From contig CAQDYY010000001.1 in NCBI GenBank assembly GCA_948777935.1, forward strand, positions 434,001 to 498,000: a stretch of 64,000 nt of DNA. Reading direction: 5' to 3'. The number at the start of each line of letters is the position of its first letter. The stretch's first letter is position 1. Under the pieces are notes generated by a model. It was not told the origin of the DNA. It saw only the letters and a program-made list of their open reading frames with translations, and did no database searches. Both the position numbers and the translations under genes were made by a program. Positions 32,637 to 41,896 of this stretch are shown here, piece after piece. The DNA is from an uncultured Clostridia bacterium. GTDB taxonomy: Bacteria > Bacillota > Clostridia > TANB77 > CAG-508.

Positions 32637-34235
32637 CTACTTTATTCTATATATATTACATGCATTCATTCCTTGTACATGTTCATATGAAGAAAGCCCT
32701 AATGTATCAGTTATTTCTTGTAAGTGTGGATTATGTTCTATTCCTCCATTTATAATTACTATTAACCCTTTAGATGTATCTATTTCTTTAAAGATTTCTT
32801 CTAGCTTTCCTTTACTAAATTCCTTAACATCCATAACATATGAGTTATCTAATATTGTAAATAAATATAAATCATCTAAAAACCTATTTTGACTTGTGTT
32901 AAATACATATAAACATGGAACATCGTGTTCTTTTTCTATAATGTTTACAATTTCTTTTTTGTCTTTATATAAGTAATAGTAATCTATACCACCACCTAAA
33001 TGCAGATTTGGAAGTATTAGCATAATTATAAATATAGCTGATAATATGTTATATGTAGTTCTTTTTGAAAATACTTTTTCAAACATTACTTTTGATAAAT
33101 AAAATACTCCTATTACCATAAGTGGACATACTGGCATAATATATCTAAGTTCCTGATATGGTGAAATAAGCCCAACAATTGCAAAATATATAATTGTTGG
33201 TATAAACATTAGCCAAAATTCTTTATTTTCAAATTTTAATGTAATCTTCTTGTTTTTTGATAGTTTATATATTGCAACTACTATTCCTGCTAAAGCTAAT
33301 AATATTAGTACTCCATTAAATGTATTATGGTTTAAAATAGCTATATATGAACCTAAAGAATTCCACATTTTCTTAATGTCTAATAAGCTAGACATTGCTC
33401 CTGTTCCTCTATACCCCATAAACATATGAACAAATGAATATGGGAAAATAGCAAGCGATATAACTGCTGAAACTACCATTGTTAAAATATATTTTACCAA
33501 GTTTTTCATATTTTTTTCTTTTATAAATTTTATTACATATATAACAAATAGTACAAATAAGAATACTAAATAGTAGTAATGTGTTAATGAACCTATTATT
33601 ATAAATATAGACATTATTGCTAAATCTTTTATTTTTAAGTTTTCTTTTTTCAAATTGATAATATGTAAGTATGATATGATTAATAGGTTTAGCGCATTTA
33701 ATGCATACATTCTAATATATACTGTTGTATCAATAGATGCTAGTGTACAGCCATTTACAAGTACCATAAAAACAGCATATAACTTATTTTTAAATATCTT
33801 ATTTGAAATAAGGTATATCATAATACTTGTTAATATAAATATAATAATGTTTAATGTAATTCCTGTCCACTTTGAAAATGAGTCTACTGTAAAGCTTGCA
33901 GCTATTCTTAATAGTAAATAATAAAATGGTGGATGTACGTCATTTTTCTGGTTTTCATATACTGGTGTAAAATTTAGTGCTTCTTCGCTCGATATAGATA
34001 AATAATCGTAGTAATATTCTTTTTCGTGCCAATTGTTATAAAAGTCTTCATTATTCATAATATCAACTTTGTCATAATTCATTAGTCCATATGAATACCC
34101 TTCATCCATATGTAAATATGCTTTATCTATTCCGTATTTAATACGTATTCCTACTTGTAAAAGTATAATAACTACCAATAGAATGATTAATACTTTGTTT
34201 TGGTTGTTTTTTATAAATTCCTTTATTTTCTCCAT
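32637..34235 (-). CDS. Polytopic membrane glycosyltransferase (GT39/PMT_2-like)
   Basis: A 532-residue membrane protein with about eleven helices. The first extracytoplasmic loop contains the acidic motif AYLHMDEGYSYGLMNYD (about 40-56) and QKNDVHPPFYYLLLRIA (about 95-111). These are the D/E and HPP signatures of the GT-C fold that uses a polyprenyl-phosphate sugar donor. A C-terminal soluble domain (about 415-532) follows. It probably transfers a sugar to a protein or polysaccharide on the outer face. The gene upstream is a GT2 enzyme that could supply lipid-linked substrate or polymer. Confidence 0.8.
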   Translation of the reverse strand: MEKIKEFIKNNQNKVLIILLVVIILLQVGIRIKYGIDKAYLHMDEGYSYGLMNYDKVDIMNNEDFYNNWHEKEYYYDYLSISSEEALNFTPVYENQKNDVHPPFYYLLLRIAASFTVDSFSKWTGITLNIIIFILTSIMIYLISNKIFKNKLYAVFMVLVNGCTLASIDTTVYIRMYALNALNLLIISYLHIINLKKENLKIKDLAIMSIFIIIGSLTHYYYLVFLFVLFVIYVIKFIKEKNMKNLVKYILTMVVSAVISLAIFPYSFVHMFMGYRGTGAMSSLLDIKKMWNSLGSYIAILNHNTFNGVLILLALAGIVVAIYKLSKNKKITLKFENKEFWLMFIPTIIYFAIVGLISPYQELRYIMPVCPLMVIGVFYLSKVMFEKVFSKRTTYNILSAIFIIMLILPNLHLGGGIDYYYLYKDKKEIVNIIEKEHDVPCLYVFNTSQNRFLDDLYLFTILDNSYVMDVKEFSKGKLEEIFKEIDTSKGLIVIINGGIEHNPHLQEITDTLGLSSYEHVQGMNACNIYRIK

Positions 34236-34258
34236 TTTATTTTCCTTTCATAACAAAT

Positions 34259-34286
34259 TAGGGATATAGTTTTCATATATCCCTAA
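34259..34286 (-). terminator. Terminator of the GT2 gene
   Basis: TAGGGATATA / TATATCCCTA hairpin a few nt after the GT2 stop. No long T-run on the minus strand, so termination strength is uncertain. Confidence 0.5.
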
Positions 34287-34290
34287 AAAT

Positions 34291-35520
34291 TTATGCAACT
34301 TCATTAATTTTAATATTACGAACATGTTCAATTTTATCCCAGTTTGTTTCTCTTTTAAATAAACATTTAAAGTTTATTAGTAACCATGAGCCTAAGAATA
34401 ATGGATAGCATAATAACCCTTTCCACATTGGTTTTATTGGTTTTTTATCTAATATCATAATTAAAATAGCTGTTCCAATTGGTAGTAAAAATGTTGGTAT
34501 TAAATATCTTAGTATATTAATTAGTAATTCCCCTGTGGTAATTCCATTTCCTAAATACATAATAAAGTTAATGGCAAGTAGTACTAATGTTAAAATAAAC
34601 ATGGGAATACTTCCAATAATATATAAAAATCCATCAAAATTCATTAATGTTTTCTTTTCTTTTGTTGCAACGGCTAAGTCTTTTGTATAATTTTGAATAC
34701 ATTGCATATGTCCTACTGTCCATCTTGAACGTTGTGACCAACTTTGTTTAAACCCTACTGGTTGCTCATCATATACAATTGCTTCTGTTGACCAGCCTAG
34801 CCTTTTACCCGCAATAATTCTTTTTAAAGAAAATTCTATATCTTCTGTTAAAGTTTTTGTATCCCATCCATTTGGTTTTACAACATCAAATTTTACCATA
34901 AATCCAGTTCCATTAATTAATGGAGATAATCCTAAGTTATATCTTGCTAAATGATAAAAACGATTCATTGTCCAATAAAATATTGCATACCCTGCTGATA
35001 CCCAACTATCTGTTGGATTTTTGATATCACGGTATCCTTGTACAACGTCTTCACCTTGGCAAAGCTTTTTATTCATACTTTTAATGAATTTTTCATCTAC
35101 AATGTTATCTGCATCAAATACACAAAATGCGTCATATGGAGCATTTTCTTCTATTTTTTGCCCCAAAAACCAGTTTAATGCATGACCTTTTGTTTTATTT
35201 TCTTCGTCAAAACGTTCATATACAATTGCTCCTAAATCTCTTGCAATTTGTGCTGTTTTATCTGTACAGTTATCTGCAATTACATATATATCATATAAAT
35301 CTTTTGGATAATCTTGTTTTTTTAAACTTTCTATTAAGTTTCCAATAACAGATTCTTCATTGTGTGCTGGTATTATTGCCATAAAACGATTTTGTTTATC
35401 TTCTAAAATTGGTTTATCTTTTAATTTTACTAACGAGCATATGCTTACAATGAATTGATATAGCCAAAATATGGTTACAATCCAAACTAATGCTTGTTGA
35501 ATTATATATAAATATACCAT
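34291..35520 (-). CDS. Membrane-bound family 2 glycosyltransferase (processive type)
   Basis: A 409-residue GT2 enzyme. One N-terminal helix (YIIQQALVWIVTIFWLYQFIVSI) precedes the GT-A domain: FMAIIPAHNEESVIGNLIESL, the DXD-like FDADNIVDEKF (about 135), GTGFMVKFDVV, TEDIEFSLKRI (the TED motif) and the QRSRWTVGHMQC (QxxRW) motif. The last two are found in processive synthases such as those for cellulose, hyaluronan or poly-GlcNAc. Three to four C-terminal helices follow. It probably builds an extracellular polysaccharide. The product cannot be told from sequence. Confidence 0.88.
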   Translation of the reverse strand: MVYLYIIQQALVWIVTIFWLYQFIVSICSLVKLKDKPILEDKQNRFMAIIPAHNEESVIGNLIESLKKQDYPKDLYDIYVIADNCTDKTAQIARDLGAIVYERFDEENKTKGHALNWFLGQKIEENAPYDAFCVFDADNIVDEKFIKSMNKKLCQGEDVVQGYRDIKNPTDSWVSAGYAIFYWTMNRFYHLARYNLGLSPLINGTGFMVKFDVVKPNGWDTKTLTEDIEFSLKRIIAGKRLGWSTEAIVYDEQPVGFKQSWSQRSRWTVGHMQCIQNYTKDLAVATKEKKTLMNFDGFLYIIGSIPMFILTLVLLAINFIMYLGNGITTGELLINILRYLIPTFLLPIGTAILIMILDKKPIKPMWKGLLCYPLFLGSWLLINFKCLFKRETNWDKIEHVRNIKINEVA

Positions 35521-35668
35521 TTTTTACCTCTCTTTTTTATTACTTGTCTATATAATGTATTTTTCTACTATTAATATTATACTATTCTTGGCAATTTTTT
35601 TCAATGTTTCCAAAAAAATTCATAAATTGTTAAGAAAATTATTATTTCTATAATTTCTTATGTTCCAC

Positions 35669-35820
35669 AAGAACCCTCCGTCAAGGCTACGCCTTGCCAC
35701 CTCCCTTAAATAAAGGAGGCTTTTCTCTACCCTTCACAAACACTGTACTAGTCTAAAACAATAGAGTAAAGGCCCCTTTACCTAAGGGGGCTGTCACCGA
35801 TAGGTGACTGGGGGTTCTTA
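35669..35820 (+). repeat. Family A/B palindromic repeat pair
   Basis: A unit AGAACCCTCCGTC...AAATAAAGGAGGCTTTTCTC, spacer CACTGTACTAGTCTAAAACA, B unit AAAGGCCCCTTTACC...GGTGACTGGGGGTTC. It fills most of the 328-bp gap (35521-35848) between pnp and the GT2 gene. I see no gene in the rest. Confidence 0.85.
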
Positions 35821-35848
35821 CGAAAGTTTTTTAACATGTTGCAAATTA

Positions 35849-37969
35849 TTATTCTTCCTTCTCTTCTACTTCTTCTAATTCTTTCATGCTTAGGTTTATT
35901 CTTCCTTGGTCATCTATTTCGTATACTTTTACTTTTACTGGGTCTCCTACTTTTAATACATCTTCTACTTTTTCTATTCTTTTATGTGAAATTTTTGATA
36001 TGTGTACTAATCCTTCTTTTGCTCCACCTAATTCAATAAATGCTCCAAATGGCATAATTTTACTTACTGTTCCTTCGTAGATTTCTCCTACTTCTAAGTC
36101 TTTTCCTATATCTTCTACCATTTTTAAAGCTTTTTTGCCACCTTCTGCATCATTTGAATAAATAAATACTCTTCCATCTTCTTGTATATCTATTTTTACG
36201 CCAGTTTCAGCAATTATTTTGTTAATCATTTTTCCACCAGGCCCGATAACGTCTTTTATTTTGTCTACATTTATTTGTGTTTTTATGATATTTGGTGCAT
36301 ATTTAGAGATTTCTTCTCTTGGTTTATCAATTTGCTTTAACATAATTTCTTCTAAAATATATTTTCTAGCATTTCTTGTTCTTTCAAATGCTTCTTTTAT
36401 TATTTCATAAGTTAATCCATCTATTTTAATATCTACTTGTATTGCTGTAATTCCTTTTTCTGTTCCACCTACTTTAAAGTCCATATCTCCAAAGAAATCT
36501 TCTAAACCTTGAATATCTGTTAGCATAATGTAATGGTTTGGATCATTTTCATCTGTTACAAGTCCTGTTGAAATACCTGCAACTGGTCTTTTTATTGGAA
36601 CTCCTGCATCCATAAGTGCTAGTGTGCTTCCACATATACTTGCTTGTGATGTAGAACCATTTGAGCTTAATACTTCTGATACAACACGTATTGCATATGG
36701 AAATTCATCTTCTGATGGAATAACTGGAACTAGTGCTTTTTCTGCTAATGCTCCATGTCCTATTTCACGTCTTCCTGGTCCACGTGATGGTCTTGCTTCT
36801 CCTACACTGTATGATGGAAAGTTGTATTGGTGCATATAACGCTTTGAACTTTCTTCATCTATTCCATCAAGTTCTTGTTCTTCACTTGCCATACCTAATG
36901 TTACAACAGACATAACTTGTGTTTGACCTCTTGTAAATAAAGCGCTACCATGTACACGAGGAAGTAATCCTACTTCACAAGAAAGTGGACGTATCTCATC
37001 AATACTTCTTCCATCTGGTCTTTTTTTCTCTTCTAGTATCATTTTACGTACTGATTTTTTTTCTAATTTATATAAGCTATCTGCAATATCTGTAGCTTTT
37101 TCTTCTGCTACTTCTTCTCCATATTTTTCTACAAAATATGCTTTTACATCTTCTAGTAGTTTGTCCATTGCAGCATCTCTTACTTCTTTATCTACTGCTT
37201 GTACATCTTTATACATTCTATCGGCATATTTTTCTTCAATTTCTGCATAAACATCATGGTCTACTTCAAAAGATTTGTATTCAAATTTTGGTTTTCCAAT
37301 TTCATCTTTCATACCTTGAATAAAGTCACATAATTTTTTAATTTCAATATGTGCTTGTTTTATTGCTTCTAACATTGTGTCATCTGGTATTTCATCTGCT
37401 CCTGCTTCAATCATTGCAATTTTTTCTTTTGTTCCTGCAACTGTTAGTGTTAACCTTGAGTTTTCTCTTTGTTCTAATGTTGGGTTTATAACTATTTGGT
37501 CATTTACATATCCTACGTTTACTGCTGCTGTTGGTCCTCCAAATGGAATATCAGAAATTGATAATGCTGCTGATGCTCCAATCATTGCTGCTACTTCTGG
37601 TGAGTTGTCTGGTTCTACTGATAATACAGTTGCAACAACACATACATCATTTCTAAAGTCTTTTGGAAATAGTGGACGTAGTGGTCTATCTATTGCTCTT
37701 GATGTTAAAATAGCTTTGTCTGCTGGTTTTCCTTCTCTCTTTTGATAGCTTCCTGGTATTTTTCCTACTGAGTATAATTTTTCTTCATAGTCAACTGATA
37801 ATGGGAAAAAGTCTATCCCGTCTCTTGGTTCTTTTGATGCAGTAACATTTACCATAACAACAGTGTCTCCATATCTTACCATAACACTACCATTTGCAAG
37901 TTCTGCAATTTTTCCTGTTTCAATGCTTAATTTTCTTCCTGCAAGTTCTGTTTCAAATGTTCTAAACAT
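35849..37969 (-). CDS. pnp: Polyribonucleotide nucleotidyltransferase (PNPase)
   Basis: Phosphorolytic 3'-5' exoribonuclease of mRNA turnover. 706 residues: two RNase PH domains (SLSVDYEEKLYSVGKIPGSY in the first; VHGSALFTRGQTQVMSVVTLG in the second, with MDFKVGGTEKGITAIQVDIKIDG), the linking alpha domain, KH domain (KIKDVIGPGGKMINKIIAETG) and C-terminal S1 domain (YEGTVSKIMPFGAFIELGGAKEGLVHIS). It follows rpsO, its usual upstream partner. A family C repeat lies between them. Confidence 0.97.
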   Translation of the reverse strand: MFRTFETELAGRKLSIETGKIAELANGSVMVRYGDTVVMVNVTASKEPRDGIDFFPLSVDYEEKLYSVGKIPGSYQKREGKPADKAILTSRAIDRPLRPLFPKDFRNDVCVVATVLSVEPDNSPEVAAMIGASAALSISDIPFGGPTAAVNVGYVNDQIVINPTLEQRENSRLTLTVAGTKEKIAMIEAGADEIPDDTMLEAIKQAHIEIKKLCDFIQGMKDEIGKPKFEYKSFEVDHDVYAEIEEKYADRMYKDVQAVDKEVRDAAMDKLLEDVKAYFVEKYGEEVAEEKATDIADSLYKLEKKSVRKMILEEKKRPDGRSIDEIRPLSCEVGLLPRVHGSALFTRGQTQVMSVVTLGMASEEQELDGIDEESSKRYMHQYNFPSYSVGEARPSRGPGRREIGHGALAEKALVPVIPSEDEFPYAIRVVSEVLSSNGSTSQASICGSTLALMDAGVPIKRPVAGISTGLVTDENDPNHYIMLTDIQGLEDFFGDMDFKVGGTEKGITAIQVDIKIDGLTYEIIKEAFERTRNARKYILEEIMLKQIDKPREEISKYAPNIIKTQINVDKIKDVIGPGGKMINKIIAETGVKIDIQEDGRVFIYSNDAEGGKKALKMVEDIGKDLEVGEIYEGTVSKIMPFGAFIELGGAKEGLVHISKISHKRIEKVEDVLKVGDPVKVKVYEIDDQGRINLSMKELEEVEEKEE

Positions 37970-38046
37970 AATTCATTTCTCCTTTTTATTTTAATTTATA
38001 TAATCAATAATAGGATAATAGGGTAACCTCTATATTATATAAAGAA

Positions 38047-38098
38047 GGGCACAGTGGTGCCTGTCCTGCGATGTATTCCCACAAACGATGCCCCTACA
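38047..38098 (+). repeat. Family C repeat, copy 3
   Basis: GGGCACAGTGGTGCCTGTC...ATTCCCACAAACGATGCCCC with loop CTGCGATGT. Slightly diverged: the TCA of TGTCATGTC is lost. It lies in the 270-bp rpsO-pnp interval. Confidence 0.85.
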
Positions 38099-38200
38099 TC
38101 TTAACTTACTATAATATATAAATAGTATTTCTTAAACTTTTATACAATATACAAGCTACTTCTATTTTCTATTATTGTTTATAGGTTTAAGATAGCATTA

Positions 38201-38233
38201 TAGGACGTTTAATTTATGGTTTTAAACGCCCTA
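38201..38233 (-). terminator. Hairpin downstream of rpsO
   Basis: On the minus strand AGGGCGTTTAA pairs with TTAAACGTCCT directly after the rpsO stop. No T-run follows, so it could be a processing or pausing hairpin rather than a full terminator. Confidence 0.5.
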
Positions 38234-38239
38234 CAAAAA

Positions 38240-38503
38240 TTATTTTCTTAAATTTAATTTTTCAACAATAGCTCTATATCTTTCGATATCTTTTTTAGCT
38301 AAGTAGTTTAATAAGTTTCTTCTTTTACCAACCATTTTTAAAAGTCCACGTCTTGAATGATTATCCTTTGTATGAACTTTTAAGTGTTCTGTTAATTCTG
38401 TAATTCTTTCTGTTAAAAGAGCTATTTGAACTTCTGGTGAACCAGTGTCCTTTTCATCTCTTTTGTAAGTTTTAATAATTTCTTCTTTTCTTTCTTTTGT
38501 CAT
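38240..38503 (-). CDS. rpsO: 30S ribosomal protein S15
   Basis: An 87-residue primary rRNA-binding protein: MTKERKEEIIKTYKRDEKDT, GSPEVQIALLTERITELTEHLKVHTKDNHSRRGLLKMVGKRRNLLNYL. The start is the ATG at 38503, 9 nt after AGGAGG; an in-frame TTG three codons up abuts that site. It has its own promoter. The leader contains near-repeated segments (ACTTAGCTTAAGGA and ACTTTAGCTCAGTTTAAGGA) that could form an autoregulatory fold, unproven. Confidence 0.97.
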   Translation of the reverse strand: MTKERKEEIIKTYKRDEKDTGSPEVQIALLTERITELTEHLKVHTKDNHSRRGLLKMVGKRRNLLNYLAKKDIERYRAIVEKLNLRK

Positions 38504-38589
38504 TGTAGACAACCTCCTATAATTATATTTTCTCCTTAAACTGAGCTAAAGTGGAGTTTTATCCTTAAGCTAAGTATAAGGCTTTTCAT

Positions 38590-38618
38590 ATTATACTACA
38601 TATATAAAAAAAAAGCAA
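38590..38618 (-). promoter_or_regulatory. Promoter of rpsO
   Basis: -35 TTGCTT (38618-38613), 17-nt spacer, -10 TATAAT (38595-38590). The -35 box lies in the terminator of the upstream gene. Confidence 0.6.
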
Positions 38619-38637
38619 GAGATCACTCTCGCTTTTT
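38606..38637 (-). terminator. Terminator of the 213-aa gene
   Basis: AAAGCGAGAG / CTCTTGCTTT stem followed by T-run. It overlaps the last codons of the gene. Confidence 0.8.
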
Positions 38638-39264
38638 TGGAACAAGTTTCGATACAACTTTCAATACAACTTCATCGCCTTTTTGGTTCAATAAAATTCT
38701 TTGCTCTTCTTCTCCATCATCAATGATAGTAGTATAAGAAATTTCCACTACTTCATCCATTATTCCATATTTATAAAGACTTTTAATCTCAATAAACATT
38801 TTTCCTACCTCAATTGATAATGTCACCTTCCCTTTAAGATTATAAACTTTTAAATGTCCTTTATTAAATATTACTATGCATTTTCCAAAAGGATATATTT
38901 TGTTATCATTCGGCTTGCATTCATAGATGCTTGAAGCATTTATTATAGAGGATTTTGTCATTATCGATTTTGCTACTTTGGTAGCCTTTCCTTCTAAAAT
39001 CCCAATATTCTCAATAATTTGCTCTTTAAAATAGAATATAAATGCACCCCATATCGCATAAGAGTCAATATCACCTGAAACATCATAATGAATTATGTCT
39101 CCTGTATCATTTAGTGTCACAATTCTATTTGATTTATATTCGCAAGCTAAATATATTGGTACCTTACTTCCGCTGATACTATCCAATTTCAATTGTTTGA
39201 ACCATAAATACCGTTTTATTATGCCTTTTGAATTGGTTATTTCGTAAATTGTCCTCATCTCCAT
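38623..39264 (-). CDS. Hypothetical protein, 213 aa
   Basis: A soluble, beta-rich protein with no signal peptide or membrane helix (MEMRTIYEITNSKGIIKRYL...). Short repeating strand-turn patterns such as IVTLNDTGDIIHYDVSGD and GHLKVYNLKGKVTLSIEVGK suggest a beta-propeller or tandem beta-strand fold, but no family is recognised. A good ribosome site (AGGAGGA) lies upstream, and a strong terminator overlaps its 3' end. It stands alone between rpsO and another small unknown gene. Confidence 0.7.
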   Translation of the reverse strand: MEMRTIYEITNSKGIIKRYLWFKQLKLDSISGSKVPIYLACEYKSNRIVTLNDTGDIIHYDVSGDIDSYAIWGAFIFYFKEQIIENIGILEGKATKVAKSIMTKSSIINASSIYECKPNDNKIYPFGKCIVIFNKGHLKVYNLKGKVTLSIEVGKMFIEIKSLYKYGIMDEVVEISYTTIIDDGEEEQRILLNQKGDEVVLKVVSKLVPKKRE

Positions 39265-39388
39265 AGTTTCTCCTCCTTATATTAAAGATGATTTTTATAC
39301 TTAGTGTAATTTAAATATTACTTTACATAAGTATATCACTCTTTTATTATCTTTACAATATATTTATAAACATTCACCTAAAAAAGGG

Positions 39389-39418
39389 AAAAAGACCTCT
39401 TGTTTGAGGTCTCTTTTA
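39389..39418 (-). terminator. Terminator of the 83-aa gene
   Basis: AGACCTC / GAGGTCT stem with TTTTT following on the minus strand. Confidence 0.8.
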
Positions 39419-39449
39419 TAATTTGGAAAGGCAACTTGGTTTATTAGTG

Positions 39450-39701
39450 TCACAAACCCAACTTTTCTTTAAGTTGGTAAATAAAGTTAAAGTAGCTATG
39501 TTGTGCTACTTTTTTCGACTCTTCGTCTAAAAAGTTTTCAGCAATATATTTAGACAATTTTGATTGCTTATCGTCATTTGACAAGTTTGATGCATACTCT
39601 ATTCCTGCTTCAAATGCAGCTATTGCTGATTTAACAGCTTTTCTTTCTTCTTTTGAAATTTCGAAGTTCATTTTTTTGTCTTCGCCAATAAAAATTCGCA
39701 T
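39450..39701 (-). CDS. Hypothetical helical protein, 83 aa
   Basis: Starts MRIFIGEDKKMNFEISKEER. I chose this ATG because AAAGG lies 7 nt upstream; three-quarters of an in-frame extension would be leader sequence. Mostly helical and acidic/basic (ERKAVKSAIAAFEAGIEYAS, EESKKVAQHSYFNFIYQLKEKL), with no known motif. It has its own terminator. Confidence 0.7.
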   Translation of the reverse strand: MRIFIGEDKKMNFEISKEERKAVKSAIAAFEAGIEYASNLSNDDKQSKLSKYIAENFLDEESKKVAQHSYFNFIYQLKEKLGL

Positions 39702-39834
39702 AAAATTTCCTTTCTCCTTATACAAGAAAAAAGTTACCTTTCCAATTTGTACTGCTTATGTAATTTCTTACACTTATATAAGTATAACATTATTTTGTTA
39801 TTTTTACAATACATTATGTGAACATGATTAAAAA

Positions 39835-39887
39835 GGGCACAGTGGTGTCATGTCTAACTGGTATTCCCACAAACGGTGCCCCTACAT
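39835..39887 (+). repeat. Family C repeat, copy 4
   Basis: GGGCACAGTGGTGTCATGTC...ATTCCCACAAACGGTGCCCC with loop TAACTGGT. The ends pair GGGCAC/GTGCCC. Confidence 0.85.
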
Positions 39888-39920
39888 CTTTAACTTAAAA
39901 TAGAGTAATTTCCTATAAAA

Positions 39921-39950
39921 TAAAAAGAGAGCATATATGCCCCCTTTTTT
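39921..39950 (-). terminator. Terminator of pyk
   Basis: GGGGGCAT / ATGCTCTC stem (with G.T pairs) then TTTTT on the minus strand, just after the pyk stop. Confidence 0.7.
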
Positions 39951-39956
39951 GCTATA

Positions 39957-41393
39957 TTAAATTCTTGCAACTCCACTTACAATTTTAGATTCTTTTACAC
40001 TATTTAGTGCTTTATTTCCTCCTGAAATTACAATTAAATCTCCACTTTCTAATATTCCTTTTGACTTTAGTTTTTCAATACCCTTTTCAACTGTTTCATC
40101 TATTGTTGCTCCAGATTCTACATATACAGGGAAAACATTCCATGCTAATGCTAATTGGTTGAATGTTCTTCTATTATCTGTTACAGCTAAAATTGGGCAT
40201 CCTGCTCCCATTCCTGAGAATTTTCTTGCAGTATCTCCTGAATTTGTATAACATACAATTGCATCTGCTTTTGTATTTTTTGCCATAACACATGTTGAGT
40301 AAACAATATTTGATTCTAAATCATTTAATTCTATATTTTTGTTTTCAACAAATTTCTTCCAGTAATCAATTTCTGGTTCTATTCTATGAGCAATTTTGCT
40401 CATTGTTTTAACACATTCTAGTGGAAATTTACCCATTGCACATTCCCCTGAAAGCATTATAGCACTTGTTCTATCATAAATAGCATTTGCAACATCACTT
40501 GCTTCTGCTCTTGTTGGTAATGGATTGCTCATCATAGATTCTAGCATTTGTGTTGCTGTAATTGCTGGTTTATTTGCTTTATTTGATAATTTAATAAATT
40601 TCTTTTGCATAATTGGTGGTTCTGTAAAGTCTGTTTCTGTAGCCATATCTCCACGTGCAATCATTTGTGCATCAGCTTTATCAACAATAATTTCCATGTT
40701 GCTTAAACCTTCAACATTTTCTACTTTTGTAATAATTTTTACATCTTTTCCACCATTTGCATCTAATACTTCTCTTACTTGACGAATATCATCTTCATTT
40801 CTTGCAAATGATACAGCAACATAGTCGTAGTCATGTTCACAAGCAGTTTTTAAATCTGCAATATCTTTTTCTTTTAATGCTGGAAGACGAATTGCAGTTC
40901 CTGGTAAGTTCATTGTTTTTCTACTTCCTAAACCATTTCCATGAACAACAGTACATACAATATCTTTTCCAACTATTTCATCTACTACTAATTCAATAGC
41001 TCCATCATCTATTAATACTTTTGCACCTGGTTTTAAATCTTGGTATAGATTTTTATAACTTACAGATACTCTGTCTTTGTCTCCTATAATGTCTTCATTT
41101 ACTAATGTAAATTTTTGTCCATCTTCTAATTTTATTTTTTCATTTTTTCCTGTAACAAGCATACCTGTTCTAATTTCAGGTCCTTGCATATCTAATATCA
41201 TAGCTATTGGAAGATCTTGTTCTTTTCTAATACGAATGATATCTTCTGTTTTTTCAGATTGTTCATCCCAACTTCCATGTGAATAGTTAATTCTACATAC
41301 ATTTAATCCTGCTTCAAATAAATCTTCTAACATATGTTCACTAGCAGGTCCAATTGTTCCAACAATTTTAGTTTTTTTCAAATCTTTCTTCAA
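39957..41393 (-). CDS. pyk: Pyruvate kinase
   Basis: Last step of glycolysis: phosphoenolpyruvate plus ADP to pyruvate and ATP. 478 residues from a TTG start at 41393, with GAGGG 7 nt upstream (MKKDLKKTKIVGTIGPASEH). Landmarks are NVCRINYSHGSWDEQ, MILDMQGPEIRTG, IITKVENVEGLSNMEIIV (catalytic Lys), MIARGDMATE and TRAEASDVANAIYDRTSAIMLSGE. The C-terminal allosteric domain includes CYTNSGDTARKFSGMG. The in-frame upstream extension (MCYNTHIV...) is leader. It supports fermentative glycolysis with pta-ackA. Confidence 0.97.
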   Translation of the reverse strand: MKKDLKKTKIVGTIGPASEHMLEDLFEAGLNVCRINYSHGSWDEQSEKTEDIIRIRKEQDLPIAMILDMQGPEIRTGMLVTGKNEKIKLEDGQKFTLVNEDIIGDKDRVSVSYKNLYQDLKPGAKVLIDDGAIELVVDEIVGKDIVCTVVHGNGLGSRKTMNLPGTAIRLPALKEKDIADLKTACEHDYDYVAVSFARNEDDIRQVREVLDANGGKDVKIITKVENVEGLSNMEIIVDKADAQMIARGDMATETDFTEPPIMQKKFIKLSNKANKPAITATQMLESMMSNPLPTRAEASDVANAIYDRTSAIMLSGECAMGKFPLECVKTMSKIAHRIEPEIDYWKKFVENKNIELNDLESNIVYSTCVMAKNTKADAIVCYTNSGDTARKFSGMGAGCPILAVTDNRRTFNQLALAWNVFPVYVESGATIDETVEKGIEKLKSKGILESGDLIVISGGNKALNSVKESKIVSGVARI

Positions 41394-41429
41394 TTTAATT
41401 CCCTCTTTCTTATTTTTAACTATGTGAGT

Positions 41430-41459
41430 ATTATAACACATATAAATTTAATTATTCAA
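41430..41459 (-). promoter_or_regulatory. Promoter of pyk
   Basis: -35 TTGAAT (41459-41454), 18-nt spacer, -10 TATAAT (41435-41430). Confidence 0.65.
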
Positions 41460-41503
41460 TAGTATTGTAGCAAAAAAGTTTACATTTTTGGTTTTTGTGT
41501 TTT

Positions 41504-41896
41504 TTATATTTTGTTATCGAAATCTTCCGCAAATTCTTTTAATGCATGTATATGTGTTGTTATAATCCTTTCATATATATCATCTGCTATGTCTTCTTTA
41601 TATGTATGAGAAGTTAAATTTCTGTCTTTTAGCATATCCATCCACATTTGTCCATCTTGTATTAAATTATACTGAAATGCATTTTTTATTGTTGCATTTG
41701 GTCCATAATCTTGAATACTTCCTACATATTCTAAATATTTTTGTACTGTTTTCCACCATAGTTCAAAAGTATATTCATACGCATGTATAATAGCTGCTTT
41801 ACTCATCTCAGACTCATCATCTTTTTCAACAAATTCTGTTAATTTCAAATATGCTTTTCTAAAAGCATTATATGATTCTGTTAAATTATTTGGCAT
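41504..41896 (-). CDS. HEPN-domain protein, HI0074-type nucleotidyltransferase partner (toxin)
   Basis: A 130-residue all-helical protein of the nucleotidyltransferase substrate-binding (HI0074) family. The HEPN catalytic Rx4H motif is RNLTSH in MLKDRNLTSHTYKED (about 94-108). In studied HEPN/MNT systems the HEPN protein is an RNase toxin, and the MNT protein neutralises it by AMPylation of the HEPN. Start ATG 41896, with AAGGAG about 9 nt upstream. It overlaps the MNT gene by 11 nt. Confidence 0.88.
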   Translation of the reverse strand: MPNNLTESYNAFRKAYLKLTEFVEKDDESEMSKAAIIHAYEYTFELWWKTVQKYLEYVGSIQDYGPNATIKNAFQYNLIQDGQMWMDMLKDRNLTSHTYKEDIADDIYERIITTHIHALKEFAEDFDNKI